Part shown: positions 27,902-35,631 of the stretch, one piece after another
How positions within the stretch are numbered: position 1 is the stretch's first letter
How the letters are laid out: each line of letters opens with the position of its first letter
From: an uncultured Collinsella sp.
GTDB lineage: Bacteria > Actinomycetota > Coriobacteriia > Coriobacteriales > Coriobacteriaceae
NCBI GenBank assembly: GCA_958443265.1
Contig: CAUCKA010000001.1
Location: 1-64,000 of the forward strand
Direction: 5' to 3'
DNA: 64,000 bases
Position numbers and translations under genes: made by a program
Notes under the pieces: model-generated
Seen by the model: the letters and a program-made list of their open reading frames with translations, nothing else
Database searches by the model: none
Told to the model about the DNA's origin: nothing

Positions 27902-27938
27902 AAAAATGGGGTAAGGCGTGTGGCCTTGCCCCATTTTT
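27902..27938. terminator. Bidirectional terminator after VOC gene
   Basis: A 16-bp stem (27902-27917 with 27923-27938, one U-G pair) has A5 on one side and T5 on the other. Confidence 0.9.
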
Positions 27939-27970
27939 AATGCCGAGAGGGAGACTGACGGGCTGCCGTA

Positions 27971-28158
27971 AATCGAAGGTGAATGCTTTTCCGCGAAGTG
28001 AACGAGTGAAATCGAACCCCTGGAGCATCGACACTTTGGAGGCACCGTTTCCTGCGGTTTTGTCAGGTTTTTCCTGCGGTTTTGGCGCTAAAAAGTGCGG
28101 ATGCTTCGGGGGTCCAAAATAGGTCGTTCACTTCGCGGAAAAGCATTCACCTTCGATT
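27971..28158. repeat. Palindromic element, copy 1 (188 bp)
   Basis: Perfect 35-bp terminal inverted repeats (27971-28005 and 28124-28158) enclose a partly self-complementary core, so the whole element folds as one long hairpin. It is homologous along its length to 31055-31234, in the same orientation. It contains no gene. Confidence 0.92.
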
Positions 28159-28172
28159 CGTGAGAGACGCCC

Positions 28173-29468
28173 CTACCGCGGCAGGCGAATCGTAAAGCGG
28201 CTGCCGACGTCCTCGACTGAGGTCACGCCAATGACACCGCCATGGCTATCGACGATCCACTTGGCAATGGCAAGCCCCAGACCCGAGCCCTGCGCGCCAG
28301 CATCGCGCGCGTTGTCGGCACGGTAGAACCGTTCGAACGCGTGAGCTGCGGATTCCTGGTTCATGCCGATGCCCTCGTCCTCAACGCTTATGTCGATCGC
28401 CCCCGCGCCCGCATCCGGCGCTACGCCAAACGTGATGGGCGTTCCCGCGTCCGAATACTTGGCGGCATTCTGCACGATTACGCGCAGAGCCTGCTTCACG
28501 AGCGCCACGTCGACGGACGCGTCGCAGCGCGGGTCGCTGGTAAGTGCGGCATCGTACGCCAGCCAATATGTGTGCCCGGCATCAATCATCTGCGATTCTT
28601 CGCAAACCTCGCCGACCAGTGCAGCCAAGTTGGTATTCGCACGCCGCAGGACCGTGCGGCCGGCATCGCCGCGTGCCAAAAACAGCAGCTGTTCCACGAG
28701 TTCCTGCATGTGCTCGCTTTCGGCCTTGAGCGAGGCGATGGACTCTGCCAGCACATCCGGGTCGTCTTTGCCCCAGCGGTCGAGCATGTTCACGTAGCCC
28801 TGAATCACCGCGATGGGCGTGCGCAGCTCATGGCTTGCATCGTTGACAAAGCGCATCTGCTGCAGCTTGGCCTCTTGCATCTGGCGCAGCAGGCGGTTGA
28901 GTGCGACCTCGATGCTTGCCAGGTCGGCGTCGCCGGTGGTGACGCTCGGCGAGTCGACGCTTGCACGTTCGATGGCCTGCTCCAGTGTTTCCATCTTGCC
29001 ACCGGCGAGTTGCATGCGGCCGAGTTCATCCACGCGCAGTGCCAAGTCGTTGAGCGGCGCCATGGTGCGGCGCACGCGGCGGGCGCCGCCGAGCATGTTG
29101 AGCACGCTGATGACCTGCCAACCCACAACGACAAGGTAGAGAGGCCATAGCGCGACGAGGTCCTGCGCGAGGGGGAAGGTTTTGGTGGTACGTGCAAGCT
29201 CGACGGTATAGGTGAGCGTTGCCGGGTCCCAGCCGCGTACGGGCGTCAGCGACATGCCGTGAACGGTGGCGCCGGGGATCCATCCTGCGGTAAACGCGCC
29301 GTCGGGCAGCGTCTGGTTGTATCCATAGACGAGGATCGCCGCCACAATCACCATCAGCAACAGATCGAGCCAGACATAGCTCATCAGACGGCGCCACATA
29401 TAGCTCCAGTTGATGGCGCGGGCGATGGAGGTGACGCGCTTGGCCTCGGCGTTACGTACGGCAGACAT
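28173..29468 (-). CDS. Sensor histidine kinase
   Basis: A 431-residue HisKA-type kinase. It has two membrane helices (VWLDLLLMVIVAAILVYGY and LYLVVVGWQVISVLNML) enclosing a ~85-residue extracellular sensor, a HAMP-like linker, phospho-acceptor NDASHELRTPIAVIQG, N-box VQNAAKYS, and ATP-lid motifs DEGIGM and GSGLGLAIAKW. The start at 29468 overlaps the end of the response-regulator gene by 17 nt, the usual coupling. The signal sensed is unknown. Confidence 0.9.
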   Translation of the reverse strand: MSAVRNAEAKRVTSIARAINWSYMWRRLMSYVWLDLLLMVIVAAILVYGYNQTLPDGAFTAGWIPGATVHGMSLTPVRGWDPATLTYTVELARTTKTFPLAQDLVALWPLYLVVVGWQVISVLNMLGGARRVRRTMAPLNDLALRVDELGRMQLAGGKMETLEQAIERASVDSPSVTTGDADLASIEVALNRLLRQMQEAKLQQMRFVNDASHELRTPIAVIQGYVNMLDRWGKDDPDVLAESIASLKAESEHMQELVEQLLFLARGDAGRTVLRRANTNLAALVGEVCEESQMIDAGHTYWLAYDAALTSDPRCDASVDVALVKQALRVIVQNAAKYSDAGTPITFGVAPDAGAGAIDISVEDEGIGMNQESAAHAFERFYRADNARDAGAQGSGLGLAIAKWIVDSHGGVIGVTSVEDVGSRFTIRLPR

Positions 29469-30237
29469 AGCCCACCCCGCGCACGGTCTGGATGATGCGG
29501 GCGCCGCCGGCGTCTTCAATCTTGGCGCGCAGGTGCGCGATGTGCACGTCGACGTTGTTAGTGTCGCCCACGTAGTCGTAGCCCAGCGCCTCGTGCGCGA
29601 TGCGCTCGCGCGTGAGCACGGTGCCGGCGTGCGCCATAAGCAGGGCGAGGACGTCGAACTCGCGAGCCGTGAGCACGATGGGCGAGCCGCCGACCGTGAC
29701 TTCGCGGCGGTCGGGGTCGAGCGCAACCGAGCCCACGGTGAGCGTAGCGGGGGAGGGCGCGGCAGCGGTCTGGGCCGTGCCGGTTGCCGGGGACATTGTG
29801 GCGATACCGGCGGCCGCGCCGCTCGCCATACTTGCCCTGGCGCCGGCGCCGCCAACGCCCGAAGCCGCCCGCACGGCCTCCGAGCGCTTCAGCGCCACGC
29901 GGATCCGTGCGAACAGCTCCTCGATCGCAAATGGCTTGGTCAGGTAATCGTCGGCGCCGGCATCGAGCCCGGCCACCTTGTCCATCACGGCATCGCGCGC
30001 GGTGACCATGATCACCGGCACATCCTTGTGCTTGCGTACGCGCCGCAGAACCTCCATGCCGTTGAGCTGCGGCAGCAGCACGTCGAGCAGAATCAGATCG
30101 TAGTCGCGCTCCAGCGCCAGGTCAACGGCGGTGCGGCCATCGGCGGCGTGCTCCACCTGGTAGCCCTCGTGCTCCAGCTCGAGTGTCACAAAGCGGGCGA
30201 TTTTCTCCTCGTCCTCTACGATCAGGATCCGTGCCAT
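29452..30237 (-). CDS. OmpR/PhoB-family response regulator
   Basis: A 261-residue regulator. The receiver domain (residues 1-~120) has the acidic pocket VEDEE, the phospho-Asp in LILLDVLLP, the Thr in VTARD and the Lys in LTKPF. The winged-helix domain (~165-261) contains LTAREFDVLALLM and VDVHIAHLRAKIED. Between them lies an unusually long linker of ~45 residues rich in Ala, Gly and Thr. It is co-encoded with the overlapping kinase downstream and the UBA-like membrane protein upstream. Confidence 0.93.
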   Translation of the reverse strand: MARILIVEDEEKIARFVTLELEHEGYQVEHAADGRTAVDLALERDYDLILLDVLLPQLNGMEVLRRVRKHKDVPVIMVTARDAVMDKVAGLDAGADDYLTKPFAIEELFARIRVALKRSEAVRAASGVGGAGARASMASGAAAGIATMSPATGTAQTAAAPSPATLTVGSVALDPDRREVTVGGSPIVLTAREFDVLALLMAHAGTVLTRERIAHEALGYDYVGDTNNVDVHIAHLRAKIEDAGGARIIQTVRGVGYVCRT

Positions 30238-30255
30238 ATGTGCCCCCGTCTGCGA

Positions 30256-30798
30256 TTACTTGTCGTCGTTGAGATTTTGCTTGATGTCGTCCGCGGCGTC
30301 GGCGGCGTGATCCATCAGGTTATTGATGCTGCCGGGCACGTCGCCGTCGCTGTCGATGCGGTAGCGCATGCCAAAGAACAGGCCAAGCAGCATCAGCCAA
30401 ATCGTAGCGCCCCAGGCAAACAGCGCGACGATGGGGATCAGGATGGGAATGTTGAGGATGATCGCATCGCGGCGCGTGGCGATAAACTTGGTGTCCAGGC
30501 TCAGGCGGAAGAGCTTTTTGAGGTACTCCCACACGCTGTCCATCTTCTTGGAGAAGTCGGTCTTTTCGCTCGACTTTTCGTAGGCTGCCTGCGCGGCGAC
30601 CATCTCGGCCGAGGGCTCGTCGACCGGCGCGGACTCGGTGGCGGCGTGCGCCGACGTAGTCTGGGTCTTACCCTGCGACTCGAGCCAAATGATGGCATCC
30701 AGAACGTTGCCGTCGGCGGCGTCGAGCGCGGTCTTGGCGTCGGTGTAGCTCACGTTGCACTTGGTGCGGATGGTTTCAACTTTTTCGAGGTCGTCCAT
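30256..30798 (-). CDS. UBA-like/DUF4342-type membrane protein
   Basis: A 180-residue protein. The N-terminal ~45 residues look like a UBA/TS-N helical bundle (CNVSYTDAKTALDAADGNVLDAIIWLE). A flexible acidic region follows, then a DUF4342-like domain with two hydrophobic segments (IILNIPILIPIVALFAW, IWLMLLGLFFGM). It is first in an operon with the response regulator (18-nt gap) and kinase and may be an output or sensor partner of that system; that is inference. A small hairpin (30829-30845) lies upstream. Confidence 0.72.
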   Translation of the reverse strand: MDDLEKVETIRTKCNVSYTDAKTALDAADGNVLDAIIWLESQGKTQTTSAHAATESAPVDEPSAEMVAAQAAYEKSSEKTDFSKKMDSVWEYLKKLFRLSLDTKFIATRRDAIILNIPILIPIVALFAWGATIWLMLLGLFFGMRYRIDSDGDVPGSINNLMDHAADAADDIKQNLNDDK

Positions 30799-31054
30799 GA
30801 CCTGTCCTTTCGTTCGATGGGCACGAAGCCGGGCGATCTGCCCGGGCGCGAGCGTTGCGTTCGGCGGCCTGCGTTGCGCGGCGCCGCCCCGCCCTTGGTC
30901 GAACTCTATAGTGCAGGTTATAGATTAAGCGATTCTTGAGCCAAGATTAATGTTGGATGAGTTTTTGGGTGGTGCGGAGGCGGGCAGGGGCAGAAAAGGC
31001 AGGTTTTGCGTGGCGTGAAGGAGGGGCGGTCTGATCTTTGGGACAGCTGATAGC
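30799..31054. other. Intergenic stretch before palindromic element copy 2
   Basis: This is the divergent upstream region of the UBA-like gene. It contains a short CCGGGC/GCCCGG hairpin (30829-30845) and GC-rich sequence. I see no coding signal or convincing promoter. Confidence 0.4.
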
Positions 31055-31234
31055 GAGGTCTAATACTTTTCCGAGAAGTGAACGAGTGAAAACGGAGCCC
31101 CGAAGCATCGACACTTTAGAGGTGCCGCTTCCTGCGGTTTCAATGCTGAAATCCCACGATTTTGCCGCCGAAAAATGCGGATGTTTCAGGGGTCCAAAAA
31201 CAGCCGTTCACTTCGCGGAAAAGTATTAGACCTC
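31055..31234. repeat. Palindromic element, copy 2 (180 bp)
   Basis: 30-bp terminal inverted repeats (31055-31084 and 31205-31234, one mismatch at 31074) and a core homologous to copy 1 at 27971-28158. Five arm positions differ from copy 1, and all are matched by changes in the opposite arm. Confidence 0.92.
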
Positions 31235-31319
31235 AATAGCGGGGGATGGGGTGCCGGTGTAAAACGGCGTCAGAAATGGGGTAAACAAGGCAAACGGATC
31301 TCATGGATCAAAAATCACG

Positions 31320-31347
31320 TTGCAAAAGTATGAAAATATCCTACAAT
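31320..31347 (+). promoter_or_regulatory. Sigma70-type promoter for leaderless abiEi-like gene
   Basis: TTGCAA (31320-31325), a 16-bp spacer, and TACAAT (31342-31347). Transcription would start about 31354, the A of the ATG, so the mRNA is probably leaderless. Confidence 0.65.
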
Positions 31348-31353
31348 TGCAGC

Positions 31354-31977
31354 ATGAAGTACTTTAGCAACATAACGGCGATAAGCGAGCTTTCCGAGAG
31401 CGAGGGTGTGTTTACCACAGCCCAGGCGGCTCGCATGGACATCTCTCGAGATGCACTGGCGCACTCATGCCGTGCGGGGCGTCTTGAGCGGATATGCCAC
31501 GGCGCCTACCGGATGGCTGGGACACAGCGCCGAGACACCGACGAGCTCAACGCTCTTTGGAAGCTCACCAATCCTTCCCTTTGCGCGTGGGAGAGAAAGC
31601 GCCAGTGGGATGGCATTGCCGTGAGCGGTACGACTGCGGCGAACCTACAGCAAATGGGCGATTTCTATCTGTCTCCCTACAGGATGACCGCACCCATGCG
31701 CATCAATACAAGAAATAAATCCCTTTCTTTTGCAAAGCGCGAGATTGCTGAGCAGGATATCGTTTGGCTCGACGGCCTGCCGGTAACCAAGCCCGAGCGG
31801 ACGCTTGTCGATCTTTGCCTCGATTGCGAGGACCCTTCATTAATCATCGATGCCTATCACGACGCGCTTGGACGTGGGCTCGATACGCAGCGGCTGAAAA
31901 AGCTCGTAAAGGAGAACTCTAAAACCGCCAAAAGACGCGAGCTCATGAGGCCTTTGCTGATGGTACTGAACGGGTAA
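31354..31977 (+). CDS. AbiEi-like type IV antitoxin
   Basis: A 207-residue protein with an N-terminal winged-helix domain (GVFTTAQAARMDISRDALAH, LERICHGAYRM) and a C-terminal AbiEi-type region (TKPERTLVDLCLD). AbiEi antitoxins repress their own operon and counter the AbiEii nucleotidyltransferase toxin, whose relative is encoded 15 nt downstream. The ATG at 31354 lies at the predicted transcript start with no ribosome site, implying leaderless translation; an ATG at 31303 would lie upstream of the promoter. GC content drops from here on. Confidence 0.85.
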   Translation: MKYFSNITAISELSESEGVFTTAQAARMDISRDALAHSCRAGRLERICHGAYRMAGTQRRDTDELNALWKLTNPSLCAWERKRQWDGIAVSGTTAANLQQMGDFYLSPYRMTAPMRINTRNKSLSFAKREIAEQDIVWLDGLPVTKPERTLVDLCLDCEDPSLIIDAYHDALGRGLDTQRLKKLVKENSKTAKRRELMRPLLMVLNG

Positions 31978-31992
31978 TGCGAAACGGAGGAC

Positions 31993-32883
31993 ATGGTGAA
32001 GTACAAAACGCCTGCTGCCTTGGAGATGGCTGTAAGGAATGCGGCAAGGCAGTCGCCGATGGATACTAATCGGGCAATCGTCGGTTTCTACTTTCATCGC
32101 CTCCTATGTCGCATTTTTTCAGAAGATGACTGCCGTTTTGTGCTTAAAGGTGGTCAAAGCGTTCTGGCGCGAACACTTGACGCGCGTGTCACAAGAGATA
32201 TTGACTTGGTTGCTCAAGAGGAGAGCCTCGAAGAGGCTGTTGCCGATCTGGTGCGGGCGGCTTCGATTGATCTGGAGGATTTCGTTTCGTTTGCCTTTGA
32301 TCGCGCAGAGAAGATTAAAGCTGAAGACGAGTATCGATGCGGTGCGAAGGTGTGGTTCACTCCCTTTATGGGAACCAAGAAACTGCAACCAATTTCAATT
32401 GATTTGGTAATTGATGAAGTGCAGGGACTTGAGCCCGAGGTCCTTGCGCCGGTCGATCGCTTGAATATCGAAGGGCTCCCGGTTTGCGACTATCGAGTAT
32501 GCCGAGCGGAGAGTGCCCTTGCAGATAAATTGCTCGCAATGATAGAGCTACATGACGGTCGTCCCTCTTCGCGAATCAAGGACATAGTCGACATCTTGGT
32601 GTACGCAAAAACTTGCTCCATCGATGGGGCCACGCTTGCAGAGAGAGTCAAGAAAGAAGCGTCTGCTCGCAAGGTGGCAATGCCGCGAGAGTTCGTGGTG
32701 CCTCTCTGGTGGAAACAAAATGGTTCTTCGCAGTACGTAAAGATGGCAAGGCAGGCGGGGGTGCTTAATCTCGCGGGGAACATCGCTGAAGCAGAAGAGG
32801 TCGTCAATCGGTTGTACGCACCGTGCTTTGATCGTTCGGCGAATATGCACAAATGGAATCCCCAGACCACGGGATGGGAGTAG
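31993..32883 (+). CDS. AbiEii-like nucleotidyltransferase toxin
   Basis: A 296-residue MNT-fold nucleotidyltransferase. The active-site motif GGQSVLAR ... TRDIDL carries the two metal Asp residues; downstream DKLLAMIELHDGRPSSRIKDIVDI matches the AbiEii/MenT-type signature. Relatives inactivate tRNA or other targets by adding nucleotides and act in phage abortive infection. The ATG follows GGAGG. Together with the upstream AbiEi-like gene it forms a type IV toxin-antitoxin pair. Confidence 0.88.
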   Translation: MVKYKTPAALEMAVRNAARQSPMDTNRAIVGFYFHRLLCRIFSEDDCRFVLKGGQSVLARTLDARVTRDIDLVAQEESLEEAVADLVRAASIDLEDFVSFAFDRAEKIKAEDEYRCGAKVWFTPFMGTKKLQPISIDLVIDEVQGLEPEVLAPVDRLNIEGLPVCDYRVCRAESALADKLLAMIELHDGRPSSRIKDIVDILVYAKTCSIDGATLAERVKKEASARKVAMPREFVVPLWWKQNGSSQYVKMARQAGVLNLAGNIAEAEEVVNRLYAPCFDRSANMHKWNPQTTGWE

Positions 32884-32897
32884 TCCAGACAGTTAAC

Positions 32898-32926
32898 CCG
32901 GCGGCAGGAGCTGGTCCTGCCGCCGG
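32898..32926. terminator. Hairpin between convergent genes
   Basis: A perfect 12-bp GC-rich stem (32898-32909 with 32915-32926) and a 5-nt loop lie between the AbiEii-like gene and the convergent methylase-like gene. No long T-run. Confidence 0.55.
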
Positions 32927-32952
32927 CTTGGGGCGTTGCTGCTGCCTATGTG

Positions 32953-34386
32953 CTACTCGCAGATTTGGTCGACCACCTCGGTGATGGTCTTTTTTGCGGC
33001 TGCGAGGTTGCGTTGGGCCTGGGCGACAGCGGCCTCGGCTTGTTTCTTTGCCTTTACGACCTCGGCAAAGCGATTGATGGATTCGCTGTACTCGCGCGTG
33101 CGCGGGTCGAGTGCCGGCGGGACTTCGATCTCGAACAGGTCGCTCGGGCGGATGGCGCGGATGTCGGCTGCTTCAGTTAATGCTTGAATCAGTTGTGCCC
33201 CATGGCCTTCGGTGAGGTATCCAACGATTATCTCCGAAAACACCACGCGTTCCTCTTCGGTCATTGTTTCGAATGACGGGCGAATGACGGTGGTGTTGTG
33301 CGAAGCAACCAGGTGCTGCTTTGCGTCGTCGGCGCTGACGACGAGCAGATTGGACGCGCCGTAACGACCCAGCATGCGTGGCATGACGATATCTCCAGCG
33401 CGGAGCTCATAGCGATCGAGAATGCTGGGGTCCACCTTTACGATTCTTGAATCCGAACCATTTGCGCTCTCTACAGCGTCTGCGGGCAGAAGGTTGCCGT
33501 CCTGAAAATCCTGAGATGAGATACGGCGCACCTCGATCGCATCAATATCGTTCGACGTGGTGCTCTCGCGGGGCATAAATGGTGCTACTCGCGTAAAAGC
33601 GTCACCGAGCGTGGCGCTGTAGTTTCGGGTGAGACTGATAAGGCTGACTTTGTTCCACGAGAGTGGGGCATGGTGTTGGAGTAGTTCACGCGTCTCGAGA
33701 ACGATTGTCTCTATGGGAGAGGTCTGATCTTGATCGAGGTTAACGTGGGACCAATCCGGCGCAATAGCTAGGGGTGGGCAGGATTCTTCGTTCGCGGGGG
33801 TTGGCACCAAGTAACGAGTGAAGCTGGATAGGTTGTGGAATGTGACGCTGCGGTTTTCTGTCGACAGGACGATGAGCTCGCACATCTTGTATCTGCTGGG
33901 TCCGCTGTGCGGGAAATAGACGACACGTTCAATGAGTCCTTCGCGCATGAGAACCGTGCGCGCCTGCTCGGCTTTATCTATTAGACTTGCTGGCAGCAAT
34001 ACCGCTGCTTTGCTTCGACCGGAAAGTGCGAGAGCATAGAGACACCAAACAAAGGGGTCCCAATCGCAAAAGCCTAAATAGCCCGGCTCCAGATCGTTGA
34101 TAAGGGCCTCGCATAAGCGTATTTCTTTGTCGTGAGTATTGCGATGGTAACCCGTGGCGTCAATAAACACCGGAGCGGGGCCGTCGGCGTCGTTTCGCTC
34201 TCCTGGTTCAAGCTCGCTAATGCTGGGAAAAACGCCTTTATTCATGAAGAGACATGTATTGAGCAAGTCGGCATCGAGCGAATCAGGTAGTCGAACGATG
34301 TGTAAGTGACTGCCTTGTTCTAGATTGAGCGCGCGCGAAATGATGGCAGCGGTGAGGCGTGGCAAAGAGAACGCGGATTCGTACAT
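32953..34386 (-). CDS. Methylase/specificity-like protein lacking methylase catalytic motifs
   Basis: A 477-residue protein. The N-terminal half resembles the C-terminal side of HsdM-type N6 methylases (AAVLLPASLI, LMREGLIERVVYFP, CELIVLS), but no SAM-binding motif or NPPY/F motif is present; the equivalent place reads GFCDWDPFVWC. Residues ~285-477 look like a type I HsdS half: a target-recognition-type domain (LRAGDIVMPRM, SHNTTVIRP) followed by a long coiled coil (KAKKQAEAAVAQAQRNLAAAKK). No hsdR or hsdM lies nearby. It may bind DNA without modifying it. The ATG at 34386 follows AGAAAGGG. Confidence 0.6.
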   Translation of the reverse strand: MYESAFSLPRLTAAIISRALNLEQGSHLHIVRLPDSLDADLLNTCLFMNKGVFPSISELEPGERNDADGPAPVFIDATGYHRNTHDKEIRLCEALINDLEPGYLGFCDWDPFVWCLYALALSGRSKAAVLLPASLIDKAEQARTVLMREGLIERVVYFPHSGPSRYKMCELIVLSTENRSVTFHNLSSFTRYLVPTPANEESCPPLAIAPDWSHVNLDQDQTSPIETIVLETRELLQHHAPLSWNKVSLISLTRNYSATLGDAFTRVAPFMPRESTTSNDIDAIEVRRISSQDFQDGNLLPADAVESANGSDSRIVKVDPSILDRYELRAGDIVMPRMLGRYGASNLLVVSADDAKQHLVASHNTTVIRPSFETMTEEERVVFSEIIVGYLTEGHGAQLIQALTEAADIRAIRPSDLFEIEVPPALDPRTREYSESINRFAEVVKAKKQAEAAVAQAQRNLAAAKKTITEVVDQICE

Positions 34387-34675
34387 ACGTATGCCCTTTC
34401 TTCTTAGTGGGTTATATATTAGCAGATTATTTTGAAAATTTCTAATGACGAGAACAGCTCACTGTGCTATCCTCGAAGCAATCCAAAACTAACTCAATAT
34501 CAACTGCTTGATGCAACCGCTATACAGCATTTAGGCAAGCTACGTTATCGAGCGAGACGATTTCACTTACGAAGCAGCAGGTTAGGTCAACAACTACTAC
34601 CTATGCCTCAGAACATTCTAAAACTTAGAACAAACTAAACGACAAGCATTCGCAACCGGACAGGAAGAGGCATTC

Positions 34676-35593
34676 ATGAAGAATGAAGACAGTATTTATG
34701 AGGTGTTCCTCAACGCGATCGATGAAGATCTCCGCAGCATGTGCAAAAAGAACGGGAAGGCAGAGATGCCGTTTCCGTATCCGTACTGCGGCGAGCAGGA
34801 TACCGAGCGCTTGGCTAAGGCACTCGTTGGCGTGCTGGAAAAGCACTCGCCCGATATTCCCGGGCTGGTGCCCGAGCAGTATCGAGACGATGTGCACGAG
34901 GCCCGCGAGCTTTTGGCCGCAGCGTCGCTCGCTTTGTTGTCGCTGTATTTTCCCCAGCGCGATAACTGTGTGCACTGCATGGCCATCTTAATTGGCATGT
35001 TTGAGCACGGAAGCAATCCGCGCTTTAAGTCGAGCGGCGTGCGCATGTTCGAGCAGGTTACGACAGGTATGAAGTACTCGTCCGAACAAGGTGGATATAT
35101 TCTGTCTCGCTTTGTGCGAAGCATCGACTACAAAAGACCCTGCGACCACGTGCATCGCGATGGGTCGCGCGGTTTTACGGCGGACGAGGACGATGCCGTC
35201 ATGTTTTATAAGCGCTATCTCAAGGTGCAGAGACGCGTCTTCGATACCAGCCCGCGTTTCAACTTTGAGCTATGCGTCAAACGCCCGTTTGAGGCGCTTT
35301 CGGACAATCGGGAGAACTTTTATTGCATGGAGGAAAAGATGGAAATCGATTTGGCAACTAAGGTACGGGAGCTCCAGGACCGCTACACCCTCAACTTCGC
35401 TCAGGCCAAAGAGTATGACCTGCTCGACAAGCTGATGATTGATGCATTGCTTGCATATCTGCGCGACGGGTCAGTCTCAATCGCGGCGCGCGAGAGCTAT
35501 GTGGCGCAAACGGAGCGTCTGATTGACGGTGCGGTCAAGTTGCCGTGTGCGACGAGCCCCAAGGAGGGCGCAGACGTCGACCGTATTTCCTAG
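34676..35593 (+). CDS. Unrecognised protein upstream of VirD4-like gene
   Basis: A 305-residue soluble, mostly helical protein. Features include a CVHCMAILIGMF segment, DHVHRDGSRGF, and a C-terminal helical part; no known motif stands out. It ends 38 nt before the VirD4-like gene and probably shares its transcript, so a partner role is possible. The ATG at 34676 follows AGGAAGAGG. The 289-bp region upstream (34387-34675) is AT-rich with no gene that I can support. Confidence 0.7.
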   Translation: MKNEDSIYEVFLNAIDEDLRSMCKKNGKAEMPFPYPYCGEQDTERLAKALVGVLEKHSPDIPGLVPEQYRDDVHEARELLAAASLALLSLYFPQRDNCVHCMAILIGMFEHGSNPRFKSSGVRMFEQVTTGMKYSSEQGGYILSRFVRSIDYKRPCDHVHRDGSRGFTADEDDAVMFYKRYLKVQRRVFDTSPRFNFELCVKRPFEALSDNRENFYCMEEKMEIDLATKVRELQDRYTLNFAQAKEYDLLDKLMIDALLAYLRDGSVSIAARESYVAQTERLIDGAVKLPCATSPKEGADVDRIS

Positions 35594-35631
35594 CAATCAC
35601 GCAGAACTATCGACAAGAAAGGGGCCGTGCC

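Noticed and set aside
31303..31353. Upstream ATG extending the AbiEi-like protein by 17 residues
   Set aside because: It would lie upstream of the predicted promoter, and the -35 and -10 elements would be inside the coding sequence.
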